Shown here: positions 1 to 5,612 of the stretch, one piece after another
Layout: the number at the start of each line of letters is the position of its first letter
Position numbering within the stretch: position 1 is the first letter of the stretch
The notes under the pieces: generated by a model
The model's input: only the letters and a program-made list of their open reading frames with translations
What the model was told of the DNA's origin: nothing
Databases searched by the model: none
Assembly: GCA_025455245.1 (NCBI GenBank)
Contig: JALOMX010000108.1
Span: 1-6,750, forward strand
DNA: 6,750 nucleotides
Direction: 5' to 3'
Source: Chitinophagaceae bacterium
GTDB taxonomy: Bacteria; Bacteroidota; Bacteroidia; Chitinophagales; Chitinophagaceae
Made by a program: the position numbers and the translations under genes

Positions 1-568
1 GTTGTCCCATTATTTGCTTTGCCTGCTCTGTTGAAGCACCTATAACCACCCTGTCAGGCTTCATGAAATCATCAACAGCTACACCTTCGCGGAGAAATTC
101 CGGATTACTTACCACGTCAAAATCAACTCCATCTGTCAACTTACCTTCGCTGTTTTCGGCAATGGCATTTGCAACCTTTTCTGCAGTTCCTACGGGAACG
201 GTGCTTTTATCCACTACAACCGTAAACTGTCCCGGCACAAGGAGTTTTCCCAGGTCTTTTGCTACGCCTAAAACATACTTTAAATCTGCACTTCCATCTT
301 CACCGGGAGGGGTTGGCAAGGCAAGGAAAATAATTTTTGCGTCTTTAATACCTTCTTCAAGAGATGTTGTAAATTTTAGTCTATCCTCTTTTAAGTTTCT
401 TTCAAAAAGTTTCTCAAGTCCGGGTTCGTAAATGGTTATTACGCCTGATGAAAGTTTATCGATTTTATTTTTATCGATATCAATACAGGTTACGGTGTTT
501 CCGGTTTCAGCAAAACATGTTCCGGATACCAATCCAACGTAACCGGTTCCTACTACAGCAATTTTCAT
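1..568 (-). CDS. ugd: UDP-glucose 6-dehydrogenase, N-terminal part (runs off left edge)
   Basis: This enzyme oxidises UDP-glucose to UDP-glucuronate with two NAD+ in the cytoplasm, supplying uronic acid for surface polysaccharide. Only the first 189 residues are in the window; the gene continues past base 1. Reading from the ATG at 568-566, the protein opens with a Rossmann NAD site, GTGYVG at residues 7-12 followed by LVSGTCFAE. The acidic pair in CIDID (D30, D32) ends the second strand. EPGLE (48-52), KSTVPVGT (121-128) and NPEFLREG (155-162, substrate and catalytic region) are family hallmarks. The catalytic Cys and Lys of the family lie further along and cannot be checked. The GTGYVGLVSG start is typical of Ugd rather than of WecC/WbpA-type UDP-HexNAc dehydrogenases, which usually read LGYVGLP, but substrate choice is inferred. 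It follows the sugar aminotransferase gene on the same strand after 124 bp of A/T-rich DNA, in which I found no clear promoter or terminator. The start has no Shine-Dalgarno, only an A-rich leader. Confidence 0.93.
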   Translation of the reverse strand, partial: MKIAVVGTGYVGLVSGTCFAETGNTVTCIDIDKNKIDKLSSGVITIYEPGLEKLFERNLKEDRLKFTTSLEEGIKDAKIIFLALPTPPGEDGSADLKYVLGVAKDLGKLLVPGQFTVVVDKSTVPVGTAEKVANAIAENSEGKLTDGVDFDVVSNPEFLREGVAVDDFMKPDRVVIGASTEQAKQIMGQ

Positions 569-692
569 TTTTAATTTGTTTTAATTCGGTGGTTTATCTT
601 AAGTATTATGGGTTGTAAATAATCAGTAATTAATCTGTTAACTCTTTTTTATTTGTATTGATAAAAAGCCTGACAGAAATTATATCCGGGAA

Positions 693-1826
693 TTAAAGGC
701 CATTGATAAAGTTTTTGACCTCTTCGATGATAAAGTCCTGCTGATCTTTCCATAGTTCAGTATGCATTGGTAAACTGATTACCCTCGAAGTAAGCCAATC
801 AGTAACCGGCAAATCAAATGAGGCTCCTCCGAAATTCTCAAAAGCCTTTTGCCTATGGCTTGGTACAGGATAGTATATCATGGAAGGAATACCCTTTGTA
901 GCAAGATACTGACTTAAACCATCCCGGTCCACGCCTTCAAGTTTAAGCGTGTATTGATGAAATGCATGTCTTGTATAAGGCGCCCTGAACGGAACTGTGA
1001 TTTGAGGAATATCTTTGAAAGATTCATCATAGTAGTCGGCTGCATCGGTACGGGCTTTATTGTATTCATCAAGATGTCTGAGCTTAATATCAAGAATTGC
1101 AGCCTGTATGGTATCAAGACGGCTGTTACAACCGATCATATCATGATAGTAACGGACTTTTTGACCGTGGTTTGCTATCATTCTCAGCTTTTCAGCAAGG
1201 CTGTCATCGTTGGTAGCAATAGCGCCACCATCGCCGTAGCAACCAAGATTTTTACTTGGGAAAAAAGATGTGCAACCAATGGTACCTAAACTACCGGCCT
1301 TGGCAATTCTTCCATCCGAAAATTTATATTCTGCCCCCATTGCCTGCGCAGTATCTTCAATTACAAAAAGATTATGCTTTTCTGCTATTGCCAGTATTTC
1401 TTCCATGGGCGCAGCGTGCCCGTATAAATGCACGGGTACAATTGCCTTTGTATTTGGCGTAATTGCCTTTTCAATCTCCTGAGGGTCTATACAAAAGGTT
1501 TCGGGATCAACATCTACAAAAACCGGCTTCAGCTTTAGCAAGGCCACCACTTCGGTAGTAGCAATGTAGGTAAAGGAAGGGGTAATGACCTCATCACCCG
1601 GTTGAAGGTCAAGCGCCATCATGGCAATCTGCAGGGCATCTGTTCCATTGGCACATGGAATTACATGCTTTACTCCCCAATACTTTGCAAGATTGCTGCT
1701 GAAATCCTGAACTGGTTTCCCGTTAATAAATGCAGAAGAAGCTAATACATCTAAAACTGCTTTGTCAACATCCCCTTTTATTTTCTGATACTGCTTTTTC
1801 AGATCGACCATTTGAATGGCATCCAT
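693..1826 (-). CDS. DegT/DnrJ/EryC1/StrS family PLP-dependent sugar aminotransferase (WbpE-like)
   Basis: Complete 377-residue protein, the usual length for this fold-type I family, which transfers an amino group (normally from glutamate) to a nucleotide-linked keto sugar in the cytoplasm. Visible motifs are CANGTDALQ (58-66, cofactor phosphate binding), ITPSFTYIAT (81-90), IEDTAQAMGA (156-165, with D158 expected to pair with the PLP ring nitrogen), SFFPSKNLGCYGDGGA (187-202, with K192 the expected Schiff-base lysine), GCNSRLDTIQAA (232-243) and a closing SLPMH (351-355). The FFPSK-LGCYGDGGA signature and overall wording resemble Pseudomonas WbpE, which aminates UDP-3-keto-GlcNAc uronate, but the family is too functionally mixed to fix the substrate from sequence alone. 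It is followed on the same strand by ugd, supporting a role in O-antigen or capsule sugar synthesis. A possible -7 box (TAGGTTTG) lies just upstream. No Shine-Dalgarno is seen. All key residues are intact. Confidence 0.93.
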   Translation of the reverse strand: MDAIQMVDLKKQYQKIKGDVDKAVLDVLASSAFINGKPVQDFSSNLAKYWGVKHVIPCANGTDALQIAMMALDLQPGDEVITPSFTYIATTEVVALLKLKPVFVDVDPETFCIDPQEIEKAITPNTKAIVPVHLYGHAAPMEEILAIAEKHNLFVIEDTAQAMGAEYKFSDGRIAKAGSLGTIGCTSFFPSKNLGCYGDGGAIATNDDSLAEKLRMIANHGQKVRYYHDMIGCNSRLDTIQAAILDIKLRHLDEYNKARTDAADYYDESFKDIPQITVPFRAPYTRHAFHQYTLKLEGVDRDGLSQYLATKGIPSMIYYPVPSHRQKAFENFGGASFDLPVTDWLTSRVISLPMHTELWKDQQDFIIEEVKNFINGL

Positions 1827-1843
1827 ATCTTAAAATTTGGCCG

Positions 1844-1851
1844 CAAACCTA
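1844..1851 (-). promoter_or_regulatory. Possible Bacteroidota -7 box for the sugar aminotransferase gene
   Basis: On the minus strand the bases read TAGGTTTG, a full match to the Bacteroidota -7 consensus TAnnTTTG. It ends 17 bases before the ATG at 1826, so transcription would start roughly 12-14 bases upstream of the codon, giving a short leader. The nearest TTG candidates for a -33 element lie about 14 and 25 bases upstream, neither at the usual spacing near 19-21, so this is a partial match only. Confidence 0.35.
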
Positions 1852-1902
1852 CGTCAAATCAACCACAATTAAATTTCAAAATAAGTTCTATTGTTAACAT
1901 AA

Positions 1903-1910
1903 TACCTTTG
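1903..1910 (+). promoter_or_regulatory. Possible Bacteroidota -7 box for waaA
   Basis: The bases TACCTTTG match the Bacteroidota -7 consensus TAnnTTTG exactly. The ATG of waaA lies 33 bases downstream of the box, which would leave a leader of about 27 bases. No TTG sits at the expected -33 spacing, so support rests on the -7 match, its position and its location in the only non-coding DNA upstream of the gene. It is arranged back to back with the minus-strand box at 1844-1851. Confidence 0.4.
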
Positions 1911-1942
1911 CAATTCATTGAAAATGTTTTTGTTTATCGCGA

Positions 1943-3217
1943 ATGATATCTCCTTTTTTATACAATGTCTTTGTACAGATTTATGCATTATTTGTAAGGC
2001 TTTTGCAACCCTTTAATCCCAAAGCTAAAAAATGGATCGAAGGGAGAGTTAACTGGAAACAAAGTCTTGAAGATCAATTGTCTGCAACAAAAATCAAAGG
2101 CGAAAAAGTCATTTGGCTCCATGCAGCATCTGTAGGGGAATTCGAACAAGGCAAACCTGTACTGGAAGGATTAAAATCCTTCTTACCGGATTATCGGGTG
2201 GTCGTAAGTTTTTTTTCACCTTCAGGATATGAAGCAGCTACAGGCAATAATCTGTCCGATCACATTTTTTACCTGCCACTTGATACCCCTTCCAACGCAC
2301 GTGCATTGGTGGATATCCTGAATCCCTCACTGGTTTTATGGATGAAATATGAGTATTGGTGGCATCATCTTACTGCCATTCAAAAACGAGGCATACCCCT
2401 GTTACTTGTTTCAGCGATTTTTCAAAAAAGGCAACCTTTTTTTAAATGGTATGGCGGATGGCATCGTAAAAAGCTTCAGGTTTTCTCACATATTTTTGTT
2501 CAAAATGAACTTTCCAAAGAACTGATTTCTCCTTTTTTCCCGAAAGAAAACATTACCGTATCGGGCGATACCCGTTTTGACAGGGTAAAAAAGATTGAAA
2601 CAAACTGGACTCCTATCCCCAAAATTCAGGAATGGATTGGCAATACGGAATGGGTAATCGTCGCCGGAAGCACCTGGCCCGATGATGAAAAATTACTCAG
2701 GCATTTCATCAGAAGTCATAAAGAAGTTAAGTGGATTATTGCTCCACATCACCTCGATCAAAAAAGCTTGAAAGAAACTTTAGCAATTCTTCCGGAGGCT
2801 TTGAAATACAGCGACTTAGTAAAAAATGACAACATTGAAAATACCCATTCCAACTTATTATTGATAGATTCCATGGGCGTTTTGTCGAGATTGTATAAAT
2901 ATGGAAAAATATGTTTTATCGGTGGTGGATTTACTCCTACCGGCATTCACAATTCCCTTGAAGCATCGGTTTATGGAAGGCCATTAATATTTGGACCCGA
3001 ATATGAAAGATATGCCGAAGCTCTGGGCCTGGTAAATGGTGGTGCGGCAATTTCAGTTGCCAATGTTCTGGAACTTGAAAGGGAAATATTGTCCTTAATG
3101 AAGGACCCTGAAAAATACAAACGAAGCGGCCGGGTTGCATACGAATTTACCGAAAGCAATACAGGCGCAACTAAAAAAGTGGTTGATTACGTCTTACAAA
3201 AATCGCCTGCCCACTAA
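1943..3217 (+). CDS. waaA: 3-deoxy-D-manno-octulosonic acid (Kdo) transferase
   Basis: WaaA (KdtA) transfers Kdo from CMP-Kdo to the lipid A precursor at the inner membrane, the first step of LPS core assembly. The 424-residue length is normal. It is a GT-B glycosyltransferase of the GT30 type: a hydrophobic membrane-associating N-terminus (about 5-22), then ASVGE at 62-66, whose E66 matches the family's catalytic glutamate, SFFSPSGYE (89-97), the LPLDTP stretch (111-116), GDTRFDRV (208-215), GSTWPDDE (242-249), APHH (267-270) and the CMP-Kdo binding segment GGGFTPTGIHNSLE (327-340) followed by IFGPEYER (349-356). APHH and GIHNSLE replace the enterobacterial APRHPER and GGHNPLE, which fits a Bacteroidota homologue. 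The start is fixed: a stop codon lies in frame at 1919-1921 and no other start falls between. Whether it adds one or two Kdo residues cannot be told. It diverges from the aminotransferase gene and its 3' end overlaps the convergent gene by 24 bp. Confidence 0.96.
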   Translation: MISPFLYNVFVQIYALFVRLLQPFNPKAKKWIEGRVNWKQSLEDQLSATKIKGEKVIWLHAASVGEFEQGKPVLEGLKSFLPDYRVVVSFFSPSGYEAATGNNLSDHIFYLPLDTPSNARALVDILNPSLVLWMKYEYWWHHLTAIQKRGIPLLLVSAIFQKRQPFFKWYGGWHRKKLQVFSHIFVQNELSKELISPFFPKENITVSGDTRFDRVKKIETNWTPIPKIQEWIGNTEWVIVAGSTWPDDEKLLRHFIRSHKEVKWIIAPHHLDQKSLKETLAILPEALKYSDLVKNDNIENTHSNLLLIDSMGVLSRLYKYGKICFIGGGFTPTGIHNSLEASVYGRPLIFGPEYERYAEALGLVNGGAAISVANVLELEREILSLMKDPEKYKRSGRVAYEFTESNTGATKKVVDYVLQKSPAH

Positions 3218-4210
3218 ATCATAAAAGGTCTGAACCAATTCATCCTCGTCATTCCACCCAAGTTTTATTACCAACTCTCTTTGTATCCAATATTGAGCTT
3301 CAGGCAGGATGTTGAAATTGTTGATGGTCTTGATAGAACGGTCGTAAAGCGTTTCATCGCCCCTGAACAGCGACTTGATAAACCGAAAACGGTCATTGAT
3401 TGAAATGGCTTTTCGTAAGTCATTAATTTTTCCTCCGGAAAGCGATTCAGCGAGGACCCTTCTTACAGGTTGATTGCTTTCAGGCTTGGCAACTACCCGT
3501 TCAGCGAGAATCTCATGGATCTCTTTCGGCTTTGAAGGTGAAGCTTCTTCCAGGGAAATGGAAGAGATAAAACGTTCTGTTTCTTCCAGAAAGCTTTTTG
3601 AAATTCCAGGTTGAATGGCAGGATTTCCAAAATCGTGATCAGGAAGTTCCAATTCAAAGACAAGAGGCTCATCTGCATCATCCGGTTCATGCTTTACATC
3701 TGATGAAGGAGGCAAACCAACATCGGGGAGGAATTCTTGAGTTTCCTCTTCCTTTTTCTCATCAATAAGTTCTTCAATAAAAATTCCGGGTTCCACCAAT
3801 GCATTAACTTCATTAACGCTGACGGTTTCAAACTCTTCAGTTTCTTCTTCTACAATAGAAACAGGGGGTTTCGGAACACCACTAAATATGGGTTGGGCAG
3901 ATACTTTTACTGTTGATATGGTGCCATTTTGCAAAACCTCTAATTCGGAAACCTCTTGCTCAATCACTTCACTTTCAACCTCTATATTTTCGTTTATGGC
4001 CTGTTTTTTCTCAATAGGTACAACTTCTTCCTGATTAAAATACCCTGCGGGTACCCACACGGCAACAGAGGATCGGGTATGGTCTGACAGAGCAACCTTG
4101 CTGTTCAATTCCCTCCTGATTTCATCGAGCATCAGCAGCAGTTCATTGGGTAAAGCGCCCTCTTCCTGCCTTTCTTTCAATCTGTTGATAAGTGATGGTA
4201 ACCTTTCCAT
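3194..4210 (-). CDS. Conserved-looking hypothetical acidic protein with disordered middle
   Basis: I cannot assign a function to this 338-residue protein. Three parts are visible. Residues 1-57 look helical and charged, ending in an aromatic-rich stretch (VAVWVPAGYF, 49-58). Residues about 58-250 are low in order-promoting residues and very rich in Glu, Asp, Pro and Ser, with acidic clusters at 121-128 and 151-159, and are probably disordered. Residues about 255-338 form a compact segment with both basic and aromatic residues: KINDLRKAISINDRFRF (261-277), LFRGDE (281-286), a WIQRE helix (308-312) and a C-terminal LVGRRFL (332-338). From memory, this C-terminal pattern (helix, INDRF, FxGD, W, LVxRRFL) recurs in uncharacterised Bacteroidota proteins, but that is recollection and not a search. 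There is no signal peptide, membrane segment or catalytic motif, so a cytoplasmic binding or scaffold role is only a guess. It is divergent from tdk and converges on waaA. An AGGCGA about ten bases before the ATG is a weak Shine-Dalgarno-like sequence. Confidence 0.8.
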   Translation of the reverse strand: MERLPSLINRLKERQEEGALPNELLLMLDEIRRELNSKVALSDHTRSSVAVWVPAGYFNQEEVVPIEKKQAINENIEVESEVIEQEVSELEVLQNGTISTVKVSAQPIFSGVPKPPVSIVEEETEEFETVSVNEVNALVEPGIFIEELIDEKKEEETQEFLPDVGLPPSSDVKHEPDDADEPLVFELELPDHDFGNPAIQPGISKSFLEETERFISSISLEEASPSKPKEIHEILAERVVAKPESNQPVRRVLAESLSGGKINDLRKAISINDRFRFIKSLFRGDETLYDRSIKTINNFNILPEAQYWIQRELVIKLGWNDEDELVQTFYDLVGRRFL

Positions 4211-4250
4211 ATTCGCCTATTAATTTTACCGAAAATTAATCTGATAAAGA

Positions 4251-4270
4251 TCAAACTTTAAACGGTTTGA
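4251..4270. repeat. Inverted repeat in the divergent tdk / hypothetical gene spacer
   Basis: TCAAAC at 4251-4256 is the exact reverse complement of GTTTGA at 4265-4270, with an 8-base spacer that itself contains TTTAAA. With one or two gaps the symmetry continues outward (AGAT on the left, ATCT on the right). It lies in the middle of the 82-bp spacer between two divergent starts, where an operator might be expected. The arms are short and A/T-rich, so chance is quite possible. I found no exact TAnnTTTG box on either strand of this spacer. Confidence 0.3.
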
Positions 4271-4292
4271 AATCTTACATAATTATGCACAC

Positions 4293-4877
4293 ATGTTTAT
4301 TGAGCCAAATTTAACAGGTGAACGGCGAGGTTGGATTGAGGTTATTTGCGGCAGTATGTTCAGCGGAAAAACGGAAGAACTGATCCGCAGGTTAAAAAGA
4401 GCGCGCATTGCAAACCTGAAAGTAGAAATTTTCAAGCCGGCCATTGATGTTCGTTATGACGAAGTGAATATCGTTAGCCATGACGAAAACAGTATTCATA
4501 GCACCCCGGTAGATAATTCGCAAAAAATCCTGTTCTATGCAGAAGACGTTGATGTTGTGGGCATTGATGAAGCACAATTTTTTGATCCTGAAATAACCAG
4601 GGTATGTCAGATTCTTGCGCATAAAGGCATCAGGGTAATTGTAGCAGGGCTTGATATGGATTATCTTGGAAATCCTTTCGGGCAAATGCCCAACCTTCTT
4701 TCAATTGCCGATTATATTACCAAGTTACATGCCATTTGTGTTAAGTGTGGCAACATTGCAAGTTTTAGTCACAGGCTTAGTAAAGAAAACGGGCAGGTAC
4801 TGCTTGGTGAAAAAGATATTTACGAACCTTTGTGCCGCAAACATTATTTTGAAGAAAATCAAAATCTCCATTTGTAA
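4293..4877 (+). CDS. tdk: Thymidine kinase (type II)
   Basis: This enzyme phosphorylates thymidine to dTMP with ATP in the cytoplasm, the key step of thymidine salvage. The 194-residue length is standard for the tetrameric TK1-like family. The Walker A loop is GSMFSGKT (20-27). DEAQFF at 92-97 carries the Walker B aspartate D92 and E93, the expected catalytic base. [12 protein letters not shown] (119-130) follows, then the zinc-binding site made by C149, C152, C181 and H184. The thymidine-contacting lasso lies between them, with [18 protein letters not shown] at 168-185. All expected residues are present. The ATG at 4293 gives a normal short N-terminal extension before the core (GWIEV, 13-17); no Shine-Dalgarno precedes it. 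ccmB begins only 5 bases after the stop, so the two are probably cotranscribed, although no functional link is known. Confidence 0.97.
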   Translation: MFIEPNLTGERRGWIEVICGSMFSGKTEELIRRLKRARIANLKVEIFKPAIDVRYDEVNIVSHDENSIHSTPVDNSQKILFYAEDVDVVGIDEAQFFDPEITRVCQILAHKGIRVIVAGLDMDYLGNPFGQMPNLLSIADYITKLHAICVKCGNIASFSHRLSKENGQVLLGEKDIYEPLCRKHYFEENQNLHL

Positions 4878-4882
4878 GTATT

Positions 4883-5539
4883 ATGGTCACCGGCACATTC
4901 CGACTTTTTCTTAAAGATTTCAGGCTCGAATTACGGTCGCTGCAAAATCTTTACGGTATCGTTATTTATGCCTTCAGTACCATTTTTATTTTATACCTGT
5001 CTGCCGGACGTCCTGAAGCCACACAATGGAATGCCTTGTTTTGGATAACACAGTTATTCATTGTTGTAAATGCCGTTGTGAAAAGCTTTGTGGGAGAGCC
5101 GGCGGGGCGGTACCTCTATTTTACCACCATGGTAAAACCCAATGCTTATCTGTACTCCAAAATAATGGTAAACCTCGTATATATGACTATACTTGGAACC
5201 ATCAGTATGTTTGCTTTCAGATTTTTCCTTGGCGATCCGGTAGTCAATGGATTAAAATTCTGGGGTATAACCTTGCTTGGCGGTTTGGGTCTCACCCTTG
5301 TTTTTACCATGCTTAGCGCCATAGCATCCAAAGCAAGACAACAGGCAAGCCTGATAGCCATTCTCGGTTTTCCAATCATCATTCCGCAGATCAGTCTGTT
5401 GATCAGGTTGTCGAAAGCCGGCCTTGGCGAGGTATTTAAAGAAGGGGCTGTGTTGCAGATTGTTTTATTACTTCTTGGTCTGAATGCACTTTGCTTTTTA
5501 ATGGCAACCATTCTTTTCCCCTTTATATGGAAAGACTGA
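4883..5539 (+). CDS. ccmB: Heme exporter protein CcmB (ABC transporter permease, cytochrome c maturation)
   Basis: CcmB is the membrane subunit of the CcmAB ABC transporter, which works with CcmC and CcmE to provide heme for cytochrome c maturation on the outer face of the inner membrane. The protein has 218 residues, normal for the family. After an amphipathic start (FLKDFRLELRS, 9-19, typical of CcmB) I count six hydrophobic segments: about 23-41, 50-69, 95-114, 126-148, 156-175 and 189-213. The loop at 70-94 (GEPAGRYLYF, then TTMVKPNAYLYSK) matches the CcmB cytoplasmic loop, and GFPIIIPQ (162-169) is a strong family marker. The start lies 5 bases after tdk, implying cotranscription. No ccmC- or ccmA-like gene is adjacent: downstream lies a hairpin and an unrelated gene. 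The ATPase would have to be encoded elsewhere. The assignment to CcmB is firm at family level, while function in this organism is inferred. Confidence 0.9.
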   Translation: MVTGTFRLFLKDFRLELRSLQNLYGIVIYAFSTIFILYLSAGRPEATQWNALFWITQLFIVVNAVVKSFVGEPAGRYLYFTTMVKPNAYLYSKIMVNLVYMTILGTISMFAFRFFLGDPVVNGLKFWGITLLGGLGLTLVFTMLSAIASKARQQASLIAILGFPIIIPQISLLIRLSKAGLGEVFKEGAVLQIVLLLLGLNALCFLMATILFPFIWKD

Positions 5540-5554
5540 ACGATATTTCTTTTA

Positions 5555-5581
5555 AATAATTCAACCGGATTTTGAATTATT
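5555..5581 (+). terminator. Perfect 10-bp hairpin after ccmB, possible terminator
   Basis: AATAATTCAA (5555-5564) is the exact reverse complement of TTGAATTATT (5572-5581), with a 7-base loop (CCGGATT). It begins 15 bases after the ccmB stop, where the tdk-ccmB transcript would be expected to end. The stem has only two G:C-type pairs among ten and is followed by CCCATTATTTTAG rather than a clean T-run, so it is a weak intrinsic terminator at best. It could instead protect a 3' end or act in the leader of the next gene, 31 bases downstream. Confidence 0.4.
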
Positions 5582-5612
5582 CCCATTATTTTAGAACATT
5601 CATTTTCCTATT

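Noticed and set aside
63..431. 122-codon plus-strand open frame at the left edge
   Set aside because: It lies antisense to ugd, whose reading frame encodes unmistakable family motifs. The plus-strand product is Ser/Thr/Pro-rich with no recognisable domain.
569..692. Spacer between the aminotransferase gene and ugd, checked for terminator, promoter or small RNA
   Set aside because: Only A/T-rich sequence with short runs of A and T was seen; no stable hairpin and no TAnnTTTG box on the minus strand. The two genes may simply share a transcript.
954..1482. Several plus-strand open frames
   Set aside because: All are antisense to the intact sugar aminotransferase gene, overlap each other, and show no family motifs.
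2203..2219. Run of eight T's in waaA, considered as a frameshift or slippage site
   Set aside because: The waaA frame is intact across it, with family motifs in the same frame on both sides.
4280..4287. TAATTATG, a 7/8 match to the Bacteroidota -7 box upstream of tdk
   Set aside because: One mismatch, no -33 TTG at suitable spacing, and it would put the transcript start essentially on the ATG.
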